This document shows positions 56,845-64,000 of a stretch of DNA of 64,000 nt, one piece after another (position 1 is the first letter of the stretch; the number at the start of each line of letters is the position of its first letter). Below the pieces are notes generated by a model that was not told the origin of the DNA, ran no database searches, and saw only the letters and a list, made by a program, of their open reading frames with translations. Source of the stretch: Microbulbifer harenosus (GTDB lineage Bacteria > Pseudomonadota > Gammaproteobacteria > Pseudomonadales > Cellvibrionaceae); contig NZ_VANI01000011.1 of NCBI RefSeq assembly GCF_005771435.1, positions 62,001 to 126,000 on the forward strand, written 5' to 3'. The position numbers and the translations under genes were made by a program.

Positions 56845-58128
56845 ATGGGACAACTACCAGCCGCCCAAACATCCAACGCCCTTCAAGCCTGGGGCAAACG
56901 CGACTCCGGCCGAGCTGTCTTCGCCAACGGCAGCCAGCGCCAGATACTCGACAACTTCCGCCAGCTCAGCACCCAGCAGAGCAGTGCCGGCTACCATGCC
57001 CAGGCCCTGATCAAAGCCGTCGACAGCCTCCGCGGCGCCGCCAGCCCCGTCAACAGCATGCTCAAACCCAATCACCCCACCCGCCGTTTACTGGTGGCCG
57101 GGGGATTTGAGATTGAGTACGAGCTGAACAGTTACTACGGGGATTGCCAGACGGACGTGGAGATAGTTGATATCCGGCTGTTGGGTAAAGATACAACGGA
57201 AGAGTTGCGACCAGCGCTGTGGCAGATCAAGCACAAAGGGGACTGGCTCCGAAGTGAAGACCCACAGCCCAGACTAACTGCAACCGAAACCCAGGCCGGC
57301 AGCAGCGCCGAAACCGCGCTCAAGGTGGGGATCAATGGACAGTGTGAGAACCTTCGTCACTCCCTAAGAGTTGTGGGCGAACATATCAGCCGCGGCGATA
57401 GTAAGAAACTCGAGGATTTGAAGAAAAGCGGCTACCAACTGGTGTATGTACCGCCGGAGAACAGCGCCTGGGCGGTGGGCTGGCGCACCCTGAAGTCCCT
57501 GGGCGACAGCGGTAGCGAGCAGCAGAAACTGGCGGCGCGCGTTGTGGCGGCGCATATGTACGAAGCTCACCAGCAGGGGCTGCATGTACAGTGGACCAGC
57601 CAGGGCGAGGGCTCCTGGGTGCTGATAGAAGCCATGCGGCACTTGAAGCAGCAAAACATCGACCTGGAGCGGCGGCAGAAGATCTTCCTGAGCGACCACA
57701 CCCGCAGCCAGTTTGAAGCGGACCGCTGTCGCCGCGCCCTAAAAATGGATATCAGCGATGAAAAATGGCTCAGCTCCTCTGAAGGCCTACCGCAGGAAAT
57801 TGGAGGTCGCAACCTCGGCCTTGCTCCACTGCTGAGTGAAGGCAACGAGCTGATTCACCATACACCGCGGGGCGAACGGTTGGGCAAAACGGTCAAAATC
57901 TGCTGGGAACTCGGTGACTATCTGATGAAAAAGTGGGGGGTAGCCGGAACAGCCGCTGGGCTCGCCGTTGCAACCGGAGGTAACGCCGCACTGGCATTGG
58001 CGGTAGTGAAAGCTCTGCACAAGACGACCCCGATGATCGTATCCTCGCTTCCCGGCGCCAGAGATCGCTATTTCAAAAGTACCGGCGACCAGCTGCAGCA
58101 AATGATCAACAATCGCAACAAGCGTTGA
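56845..58128 (+). CDS. Protein of unknown function, first gene of a two-gene module
   Basis: I do not recognise this 427-aa protein. ATG 56845 is chosen because AAGGA lies seven bases upstream. There is no signal peptide. The N-terminal third is polar; the middle contains WTSQGEGSWVLIEAM near residue 255, which recalls the nucleophile elbow of alpha/beta hydrolases (xHSQG) but lacks the first Gly. A hydrophobic Gly/Ala-rich segment at about 370-392 (AAGLAVATGGNAALALAVV) could be a membrane-inserting helix. The gene is 25 bases from the next one and is flanked by repeats. An envelope-active or effector-like role is possible but unsupported. Confidence 0.6.
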   Translation: MGQLPAAQTSNALQAWGKRDSGRAVFANGSQRQILDNFRQLSTQQSSAGYHAQALIKAVDSLRGAASPVNSMLKPNHPTRRLLVAGGFEIEYELNSYYGDCQTDVEIVDIRLLGKDTTEELRPALWQIKHKGDWLRSEDPQPRLTATETQAGSSAETALKVGINGQCENLRHSLRVVGEHISRGDSKKLEDLKKSGYQLVYVPPENSAWAVGWRTLKSLGDSGSEQQKLAARVVAAHMYEAHQQGLHVQWTSQGEGSWVLIEAMRHLKQQNIDLERRQKIFLSDHTRSQFEADRCRRALKMDISDEKWLSSSEGLPQEIGGRNLGLAPLLSEGNELIHHTPRGERLGKTVKICWELGDYLMKKWGVAGTAAGLAVATGGNAALALAVVKALHKTTPMIVSSLPGARDRYFKSTGDQLQQMINNRNKR

Positions 58129-58153
58129 CACAGCCGCGATACGGGATTTCACC

Positions 58154-59236
58154 ATGTTTTTTGCCAATGAAAAGAGCCCCAAGGGGCCCAGCTGGTGCAA
58201 GGCGCGCAGGATTGAAAAAGACCTGTCCGGCACCAAGATCAGTTTTGTCGCGCCACCCTTTCGCCCTCCGATATACGGGGAGGGGCGTATGGAGCATCAA
58301 GCAGACAGCTTCGATCTGGACAACCCCGAAGTCTGGACTACTTGCGAACGGGAAGGCCGGGATGGCACCAAGCGTATCAGTCACGAGGTGGACATCTGGA
58401 CCAGCGGCTGGAACTTTACCGGCCGCCCGTTGCTCGACGGTGAAAGCGTTGGTGACTTGAGGATGCAACTCGAATTGCTGGAAACTCGGGACCTGCCGGT
58501 AAACAATAGTCTGTTCCAACGTCACGAGCTGGCTCGACTTGCCCAAGACTATTGCGCGAACGACGAATTGGGAACCTACCACAAGGGGCACGCCGAAGAC
58601 CGCAACCCCTTCGATCTTACCCGATACCAGTGGCCTGACTTTCTTTCTCCAATCAACAGTCAGTGGCTGGACCGCAACGGCGGTGAATGGCTTTATTTTG
58701 AAGCTCAACCCTTGTGCCAGCATTCAGATAGATTCTGCTGGCTGCACCCCATCGACCACCAGCGCTGCCTGCGCGTACATTTTTTGGCAACGCGAAACTT
58801 GCGCAATTCCGGCAATCCCTACCGCGAGCAGCGGTCACCGCTGGACAACTACCGCCAGCTGATGGAGAAAATCATGGACTCCATGACGGTGGAACTTTCC
58901 GAAGCCGCCAGCATCGAGAAGTCCAATATCCACAACACCGATGGTGACTACCCCCTGCCCCATTGCACCGAACAGCTGGTAGACGAAGCCAGACACACCC
59001 TCTATATGTGGAGCGCCAAAGGTTATCGGGAAAAAGGCAAAGACCCCAAAGGCGACCACCGCGCCCCCAAGGAAGACGTAGCTGCCTTTATCGACGAGCG
59101 GATCAAGCCCAGGCCACTGCCGGGCTGCCTGGCGATTGGTCCCGCGTTTATTGAAAATGACGACTTCGGAGAGCGAGGGTCAAAAGCCGCTGTTGAAATA
59201 GCCACTCCTCTCGCGTGGGCAGGAAACCAGCACTGA
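58154..59236 (+). CDS. Protein of unknown function, second gene of a two-gene module
   Basis: I do not recognise this 360-aa protein. It has no signal peptide or membrane segment. It is rich in Trp, His and Cys, with aromatic clusters such as DIWTSGWNFTGRP near residue 80 and WLHPIDHQRCLRVHFL near 200, which suggests a compact folded beta-rich protein. It starts 25 bases after its partner and ends facing yacG. The pair could be functionally linked, for instance as protein and cognate partner, but that is inference from adjacency. Confidence 0.6.
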   Translation: MFFANEKSPKGPSWCKARRIEKDLSGTKISFVAPPFRPPIYGEGRMEHQADSFDLDNPEVWTTCEREGRDGTKRISHEVDIWTSGWNFTGRPLLDGESVGDLRMQLELLETRDLPVNNSLFQRHELARLAQDYCANDELGTYHKGHAEDRNPFDLTRYQWPDFLSPINSQWLDRNGGEWLYFEAQPLCQHSDRFCWLHPIDHQRCLRVHFLATRNLRNSGNPYREQRSPLDNYRQLMEKIMDSMTVELSEAASIEKSNIHNTDGDYPLPHCTEQLVDEARHTLYMWSAKGYREKGKDPKGDHRAPKEDVAAFIDERIKPRPLPGCLAIGPAFIENDDFGERGSKAAVEIATPLAWAGNQH

Positions 59237-59266
59237 TTGTCGAACTGGAGCTCAGGGCTCCTGATA

Positions 59267-59488
59267 TCAGTGCCGAGTTTTGGTCGGGTCCAAATCGTCA
59301 CTCAGTACATCGTCGTACACCGGTTGCCCCGGAATCTTGTGACCCTCACTGGCCCACTCCCCAAGATCAATCAGCTTGCAGCGCTCACTGCAGAATGGGC
59401 GGTGTGGATACTTCTCGCTCCACTCAATGGGCTTCTTGCAGGTCGGGCAGGCGAGGGTTGGGGTATCGGAAGAAGAGTGGTCAGACAT
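59267..59488 (-). CDS. yacG: DNA gyrase inhibitor / zinc protein YacG
   Basis: YacG is a small zinc protein that in E. coli binds GyrB and blocks DNA binding. The 73-aa product has the four ligands in CPTC (Cys14, Cys17) and CSERC (Cys33, Cys37), and the following [11 protein letters not shown] helix. It lies just downstream of coaE, the conserved pilD-coaE-yacG order. Confidence 0.94.
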   Translation of the reverse strand: MSDHSSSDTPTLACPTCKKPIEWSEKYPHRPFCSERCKLIDLGEWASEGHKIPGQPVYDDVLSDDLDPTKTRH

Positions 59489-59502
59489 GGGAATTACAAC
59501 AA

Positions 59503-60126
59503 TCAGGATTGGGAAGCCCGCTGCACGTACTTCGCGTGAAGTGCATCCACCTGGGCATTCAGGGACTCGAGCGAGCCGCTATTATCCAGAATATCGTCCG
59601 CCTTTGCACATCGTGCCTCCCGTGAAAGCTGCGCCGCCATGATCTTGCGGATCTGCTCCAGGGTATTGGCATCCCGTGCACTGGCCCGCGCCAGCTGCAT
59701 CGCCTCTGGCAGGTCTACCACACAGATCCGCTGCACCAGTTCAGACTGGCCGGACTCAATCAGCAGCGGGGATTCCAGGATTGCGTAGGGTGCGGAGTGC
59801 GTTTGCGCACTGGCCGCCAGAGACGTGACAATTTCCTCGCGGATCAGCGGGTGCGTCAGCTGCTCCAGCCAACGCCGCTCGGTGGGATCATCGAACACCA
59901 GCTTGCGCAGTACCGCCCGGTCGAGCGTGCCATCCGCCTGAATCACTGACGGCCCGAAATGTTCTTCAATGGCAGCCAGCGCCGGCCGCCCGGGCTCGAC
60001 CACCACCCGCGCCGCCTGATCCGCATCCACCACATTCACCCCGTGGTGCCGAAAGCGCGCCGCGGCGGTGGACTTGCCGCTGCCAATGCCGCCAGTGAGG
60101 CCAACGGTAAACCTGGGCGTACTAAT
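59503..60126 (-). CDS. coaE: Dephospho-CoA kinase CoaE, apparent ATT start
   Basis: CoaE phosphorylates dephospho-CoA in the last step of CoA synthesis. Read from an ATT codon at 60126-60124 the product is 207 aa, the normal length, starting [19 protein letters not shown] with the intact P-loop. No ATG, GTG or TTG lies in frame between the upstream TGA (60135-60133) and the P-loop; the first standard start is GTG 60039, which would remove the P-loop. An AGGTGA Shine-Dalgarno (60138-60133) is six bases before the ATT. AUU starts are known for infC and pcnB. The gene follows a toxin-antitoxin island in the same frame as its last ORF. Confidence 0.9.
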   Translation of the reverse strand: MSTPRFTVGLTGGIGSGKSTAAARFRHHGVNVVDADQAARVVVEPGRPALAAIEEHFGPSVIQADGTLDRAVLRKLVFDDPTERRWLEQLTHPLIREEIVTSLAASAQTHSAPYAILESPLLIESGQSELVQRICVVDLPEAMQLARASARDANTLEQIRKIMAAQLSREARCAKADDILDNSGSLESLNAQVDALHAKYVQRASQS

Positions 60127-60132
60127 CTTCTG

Positions 60133-60324
60133 TCACCTGCTTTTTAAGGGGCTGAGAGGGGGATGGTTTGTAAGTAATCGCGCCTTGACGCTATCCCAAT
60201 CCGAGCCAGGATTGTTGTCTACTTCGTATGCGGCCAGCCGTGCCTCCAGATCTGTTCTCAGGGACGATACCAGTTCCGTTTCCCTCTGTTCCGGCACTGC
60301 ACTGTCCTGAGTTTTATGCCGCAT
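60133..60324 (-). CDS. Small ORF after the antitoxin, addiction-module-like protein
   Basis: The 63-aa product is hydrophilic. Its core VSSLRTDLEARLAAYEVD and WDSVKARL resembles small addiction-module proteins of the PF09720 type. ATG 60324 overlaps the end of the antitoxin gene, implying coupling. Its stop TGA lies within the coaE Shine-Dalgarno, and coaE follows in the same frame three codons on. The assignment is tentative. Confidence 0.55.
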   Translation of the reverse strand: MRHKTQDSAVPEQRETELVSSLRTDLEARLAAYEVDNNPGSDWDSVKARLLTNHPPLSPLKSR

Positions 60325-60607
60325 TGAGCTCAAGCCTTTGAACCCTGTTCAACTGAACATGCTTTCTTGCTTGCCATAAGTCATAGGCATCCTGCATCGC
60401 CAACCAGCTTTCCGGGCTGCGTCCGAGGGCCTTGGAGAGCCGTAGCGCCATTTCTGGGCTTACACCACTTTGGCCTTTTAGCACCCGATTCAGCGTTGAG
60501 GCCGCCACATCAAGCTTTACGGCTAAAAAGCGACAGCTGATGCCGAAGGGCTCCATATAGGTAAATTGGATGAACTCGCCGGGGTGGGGAGGGTTGTGCA
60601 TGGTCAT
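60314..60607 (-). CDS. higA: HigA-family antitoxin (XRE helix-turn-helix)
   Basis: The 97-aa product starts MTMHNPPHPGEFIQFTYMEP and carries a Cro/C1-type helix-turn-helix (about 28-72, with VAASTLNRVLKGQSGVSPEMALRLSKALG), the HigA/VapI pattern. Such proteins bind and neutralise HigB and repress the operon. Its ATG overlaps the restored higB stop by one base (TGATG), the usual higBA arrangement with the toxin first. Confidence 0.9.
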   Translation of the reverse strand: MTMHNPPHPGEFIQFTYMEPFGISCRFLAVKLDVAASTLNRVLKGQSGVSPEMALRLSKALGRSPESWLAMQDAYDLWQARKHVQLNRVQRLELNAA

Positions 60608-60889
60608 CAGTGATAATCCTCATAGTTCAGGATATAGACATTGCCATCACGAAACTCAAAGGTCAGTCGCCAATTACCATTTACGGTGATTGACCAAATA
60701 CCTTTTCTTTGTCCTTTTTTTTAATGGATGTAGCCGATAGCCGGGAATGTTCAAATCGTCAATGCTTACAGCGGTATCCAGCGCCACCAGTTGCATCCGA
60801 AGTTTTGGGGCGTGCTTGGCTTGAATACCAGATTTCACGCCACTCCGATAAAAGCGCTCTATACCTTTATGCTTGAATGACTTGATCAT
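60607..60889 (-). pseudogene. higB: HigB-family toxin, frameshifted at an A8 run
   Basis: From ATG 60889 the frame encodes MIKSFKHKGIERFYRSGVKS and reaches RLHPLKK, as in RelE/HigB mRNA interferases, then shifts at eight A (minus strand, about 60722-60715) and stops at 60674. If one A is dropped, the frame continues GQRKGIWSITVNGNWRLTF and ends NYEDYH at 60607, the full HigB C-terminus, giving 93 aa. The break could be a true mutation, a sequencing error, phase variation or transcriptional slippage. Confidence 0.88.
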
Positions 60890-60930
60890 GTGAACGATTG
60901 TAGCGTAGTGCGCAACACGCAGCAATGCCG

Positions 60931-61815
60931 TCAGCCACTCAGCCCGGATATACGGAAATACCACCCCACAATCTGCTCCCCCCACAGCATGGCAATCCAC
61001 GCTGCGCCGGCCAGATAGGGCCCGAAGGCGATAGGCAGATTCTTGTCGCGCCCGGAGATTAGCGTCCAGGTAATGCCCACCAGCGCGCCCACGGCCGCAG
61101 AGAGTGGAATCACCAGCAGCACCGACTGCCAGCCAAACCAGGCACCGATGGCCGCGAGAATCTTGAAATCCCCCGCGCCCATACCCTCCTTGCCAGTCAC
61201 CAGCTTGAACAGATGAAACACCGCCCAGAGGGACAGGTAACCGACAATGGCCCCGATCACCGCATCCTGCAGAGGAACAAACACACCCCAGATATTGATC
61301 AGCAGCCCCGCCCACAGCAGTGGCAGGGTGATATTGTCTGGCAACAGCTGCTTGTCGAAATCAATCCCCGTCAATGCCACCAGTGCCCAGGTGAAAAACA
61401 CCCCCGCCAGCGCCTGCCAGGTAAAGCCCAGTTGCCATACAACAATGGCCGTCAGAATACCGGTCACCAGCTCCACCAGCGGGTAGCGCTTGGAAATTGC
61501 GGTACCGCAGTGGCCGCATTTGCCGCGCAGCCACAGGTAACTGAGAATGGGGATATTTTCCCACGGTTTGATCACTGTCTTGCACTTGGGGCAGTGGGAG
61601 TGGGGCAACACGAGATTGTAGATTTCGGAAAGTTGCTTTTGCTCCTCGGCGGAGGGCGACTTTTCAAAATAGCTGTAGAAATCCCGCTGGTATTCCCGCT
61701 CCATCATGATGGGGAGGCGGTGGATGACGACATTGAGGAAGCTGCCGATGAGCAGGCCTAAAATAAAAGCGCTGCTAATGAGCAGCGCTGTGTGGGATGT
61801 AAAATATTCGAGCAT
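60931..61815 (-). CDS. pilD: Type IV prepilin peptidase / N-methyltransferase PilD
   Basis: PilD cleaves and N-methylates type IV prepilins and type II secretion pseudopilins. The 294-aa product has several membrane segments, the cytoplasmic zinc-type Cys pairs CPKC and CGHC near residues 74-103, and the two catalytic Asp motifs TGIDFDKQLLPD near 150 and GMGAGDFKILA near 213. It lies downstream of pilC and upstream of the toxin-antitoxin island. Confidence 0.95.
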   Translation of the reverse strand: MLEYFTSHTALLISSAFILGLLIGSFLNVVIHRLPIMMEREYQRDFYSYFEKSPSAEEQKQLSEIYNLVLPHSHCPKCKTVIKPWENIPILSYLWLRGKCGHCGTAISKRYPLVELVTGILTAIVVWQLGFTWQALAGVFFTWALVALTGIDFDKQLLPDNITLPLLWAGLLINIWGVFVPLQDAVIGAIVGYLSLWAVFHLFKLVTGKEGMGAGDFKILAAIGAWFGWQSVLLVIPLSAAVGALVGITWTLISGRDKNLPIAFGPYLAGAAWIAMLWGEQIVGWYFRISGLSG

Positions 61816-61824
61816 GTTGTTCTT

Positions 61825-63039
61825 TTAAATCACGTTGCCCAAGTTAAAGATTGGTAGATACATGGCAACTAACAAGCCGCCAACCAGTACCCCAAGTATC
61901 GTCATGATCATGGGCTCAAGCATAGTAGTAAGGTTGTCCACCAAATTGTCTACCGCCTCTTCATAGAAGTCAGCGGCCTTACCCAGCATTTCGTCCAATG
62001 CGCCGGACTCTTCACCGATCGCGGTCATCTGCACCAGCATATTGGGATACAACCCCGAATGATTCATCGCCGTGTTTAGTGGAATACCTGTGGCTACTGA
62101 GTCGCGGATTTTCAATGTGGCTTCTTCATACACGACATTACCGGTAGCACCAGCTACTGACTTCAATGCATCAATGAGTGGAACACCGGCCGCAAATGTA
62201 GTGGCGAGTGTGCGAGCATAGCGCGCAGCAATGGAGTTGTAGGTGATCAATCCCAGTACTGGGATCTTGAGCATCATTTTGTCAAAAAACTGGCTGACAT
62301 TTTTGTTGCGCTTTTTGATCTCCAGTGTTCCCCCGATACTCACCGTCAACCCGAAAAAGGCAAGCAGCCAATACTCTTGCATCCATTCGGAAAGGCCCAG
62401 AACAAATAGAGTGAATGCGGGTAGATCTGCGCCAAATCCGGCAAACGTTTGTGCAAATTGAGGTACGACTTTAATCAGCAGGATGGCCGTAACAATGACG
62501 GCAACCAACACTACCGCGATAGGGTAGGTCATGGCCTTTTTGATTTTTTTCTTCAGGGATTCAGTTTTTTCTTTGTAGGTAGCGATCCGATCCAGCATGG
62601 TTTCCAGCGCACCGGATTGTTCCCCGGACGAAACCAAGTTGCAAAAGAGATCATCGAATTGCAGCGGGTGCTTGCGCAGAGAGTCCGCAAATGATGTGCC
62701 GGAAGCAACGTCATCCCGTATTTTCATCACCAGCTCTTTCACCCCTGCATTGTCAGAGCCGTCTGCAACAATTTCAAAACTCTGCACCAACGGCACACCG
62801 GCTTTCATCATGGTGGCCAGCTGGCGGGTAAATAGTGCGATATCGCCGGGTTTGATTTTTTTTGAGCCGGAAAACAGTGATTTGGGTTTTTTCTGCACAC
62901 GATTGGCAATAATTCCCTGGCGTCGCAGTTGCGCCTTGATCAGAGCCGGGTTAGAAGCAGTGATTTCCCCTTCGACCTTATTGCCCTTGGCATCCACACC
63001 TTTATATATGTAGGCAACTGCAGCGGCGGCTTTGGCCAT
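61825..63039 (-). CDS. pilC: Type IV pilus inner membrane platform protein PilC
   Basis: PilC is the inner-membrane platform that works with PilB during pilus assembly. The 404-aa product has two repeated GspF domains (about 70-195 and 275-400, both with ..SG..SGALETML/EESGALDEML) and membrane segments at about 170-190, 220-245 and 378-398. It lies nine bases before pilD. Confidence 0.95.
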   Translation of the reverse strand: MAKAAAAVAYIYKGVDAKGNKVEGEITASNPALIKAQLRRQGIIANRVQKKPKSLFSGSKKIKPGDIALFTRQLATMMKAGVPLVQSFEIVADGSDNAGVKELVMKIRDDVASGTSFADSLRKHPLQFDDLFCNLVSSGEQSGALETMLDRIATYKEKTESLKKKIKKAMTYPIAVVLVAVIVTAILLIKVVPQFAQTFAGFGADLPAFTLFVLGLSEWMQEYWLLAFFGLTVSIGGTLEIKKRNKNVSQFFDKMMLKIPVLGLITYNSIAARYARTLATTFAAGVPLIDALKSVAGATGNVVYEEATLKIRDSVATGIPLNTAMNHSGLYPNMLVQMTAIGEESGALDEMLGKAADFYEEAVDNLVDNLTTMLEPMIMTILGVLVGGLLVAMYLPIFNLGNVI

Positions 63040-63094
63040 GGTTTGATTCCCAATTTTTTAATCAATTCTTCAGGCTCGGTGCCTGTAGACTTAT

Positions 63095-64000
63095 TTAGTC
63101 TTTGGTTACCCGGTTGGCTTCTTCCAGGCTGGTAACCCCCATAACGACCTTGCGCAATGCGGAAATGCGCAGGTTGTTGAAGCCTTCTTTTTTCGCCTGG
63201 TCGGCAATCTGAATGGAATTACCGCCCTCCATTATAATGCGCGAAATTCCATCGGTAATGCGAACTACTTCATACACACCCACGCGCCCCTTGTAGCCCT
63301 TGGAGCAGTGCTCACAACCCACCGGCTGGTAGATCTGCCATTCGGATTTGGGGATGGTAACCGTATCGAAGCCTTCTGCCTTCAAAACCTCTTCAGGCAA
63401 ATCTGCAGGCTTCTTGCACTCCCCGCACAATCGTCGCGCCAGGCGCTGCGCAATAATCACGCTCACCGAAGTGGCAATGTTGAAGGTGGGAACTCCCATA
63501 TTCATTAATCGGGTCAGCGTTTCTGGGGCCGAGTTGGTGTGCAGGGTAGAGAGTACCAAGTGCCCGGTTTGCGCTGCCTTGATGGCGATCTCCGCCGTTT
63601 CCAGATCTCGGATCTCCCCCACCATTACGATATCCGGGTCTTGCCGCAGGAAAGAGCGCAGCGCCTCGGCAAAATTCAGCCCCACCTTGTTGGAGACGTT
63701 GACCTGGTTGACCCCCTCGAGGTTGATCTCCACCGGGTCTTCCGCGGTGGAGATATTGCGCTCCGCAGTGTTGAGGATATTCAGACCAGTGTAGAGTGAC
63801 ACGGTTTTACCGGAACCCGTAGGCCCGGTAACCAGAATCATCCCCTGAGGTTGTGCGAGCGCATCCATATAGATCTTTTTCTGGAATTCCTCGTAACCCA
63901 ATGCGTCAATGCCCAGCTTGGCAGAGGAAGGGTCCAGAATCCTCAACACGATCTTTTCTCCCCACAAGGTGGGCAGGCTGTTTACGCGGAAGTCTATGGC
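63095..64000 (-). CDS. pilB: Type IV pilus assembly ATPase PilB, 3' part only
   Basis: PilB is the hexameric ATPase that powers pilus extension. The frame is open to the window end, so the N-terminus is missing. It contains Walker [13 protein letters not shown], the Asp box [13 protein letters not shown], Walker [17 protein letters not shown], the His box [15 protein letters not shown], and the zinc Cys pairs CGEC and CEHC. The order pilB-pilC-pilD matches other gammaproteobacteria; no pilA is present here. Confidence 0.96.
   Translation of the reverse strand, partial: AIDFRVNSLPTLWGEKIVLRILDPSSAKLGIDALGYEEFQKKIYMDALAQPQGMILVTGPTGSGKTVSLYTGLNILNTAERNISTAEDPVEINLEGVNQVNVSNKVGLNFAEALRSFLRQDPDIVMVGEIRDLETAEIAIKAAQTGHLVLSTLHTNSAPETLTRLMNMGVPTFNIATSVSVIIAQRLARRLCGECKKPADLPEEVLKAEGFDTVTIPKSEWQIYQPVGCEHCSKGYKGRVGVYEVVRITDGISRIIMEGGNSIQIADQAKKEGFNNLRISALRKVVMGVTSLEEANRVTKD

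Noticed and set aside
56845..59236. Assignment of the two-gene module as a type VI secretion effector and immunity pair
   Set aside because: No VgrG, PAAR, Hcp or other secretion gene is nearby and no effector family motif is secure, so the label was not used.

Overview
The window reads as a chromosomal segment of a marine, polysaccharide-degrading gammaproteobacterium. The gene content and order (division cluster ending in lpxC and secA, an isc operon, the rlmN-pilF-rodZ-ispG-hisS-yfgM-bamB-der block, and a secreted chitinase with chitin-binding modules) fit Microbulbifer and its Cellvibrionales relatives best. That assignment is an inference from content and synteny, not from a database search. 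Most genes are GC-rich and co-directional on the plus strand.

Layout. 1-15.2 kb: the division and cell-wall (dcw) cluster, from a 5'-truncated ftsI through murE, murF, mraY, murD, ftsW, murG, murC, ftsQ, ftsA, ftsZ and lpxC. There is no murB or ddl between murC and ftsQ. 15.5-21.1 kb: a membrane-anchored M23 peptidase, secA, argJ and a Nudix hydrolase. 21.1-29.1 kb: an accessory minus-strand block with large nested inverted repeats, a NagX/DUF5009-type membrane protein, a GH16 lipoprotein, a multidomain GH18 chitinase under a LacI-type palindrome, a small helical protein and a fatty-acid desaturase. 29.4 kb: a perfect sigma-54 promoter followed about 120 nt later by a strong terminator, with no credible ORF between them, so probably a small RNA. 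29.6-35.2 kb: a PAS histidine kinase with a degenerate receiver, and a MASE1-PAS-GGDEF-EAL protein. 35.3-43.0 kb: suhB, trmJ, and the isc operon (iscR-S-U-A, a hairpin terminator, then hscB-hscA-fdx-iscX) under two tandem IscR sites. 43.3-53.3 kb: ndk, rlmN, pilF, rodZ, ispG, hisS, yfgM, bamB and der, with REP-like palindromes in several gaps. 53.5-59.2 kb: a gabD-type dehydrogenase, trmO, a thioredoxin-like protein and an unrecognised two-gene module, separated by several tandem-repeat arrays. 59.3-64 kb (minus strand): yacG, coaE, a higBA-type toxin-antitoxin island, pilD, pilC and a 5'-truncated pilB.

The main functional themes are peptidoglycan synthesis and septation, Sec export, Fe-S cluster assembly, chitin and beta-glucan use, c-di-GMP signalling and type IV pilus assembly.

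The observations most worth checking are: the sigma-54 small-RNA candidate (29.4 kb); coaE, whose P-loop is only retained if translation starts at an ATT codon placed after a good Shine-Dalgarno; a higB toxin frame broken at a run of eight A; a tandem duplication that copied the first nine codons of trmO; the unknown gene pair at 56.8-59.2 kb; and several families of intergenic inverted repeats.
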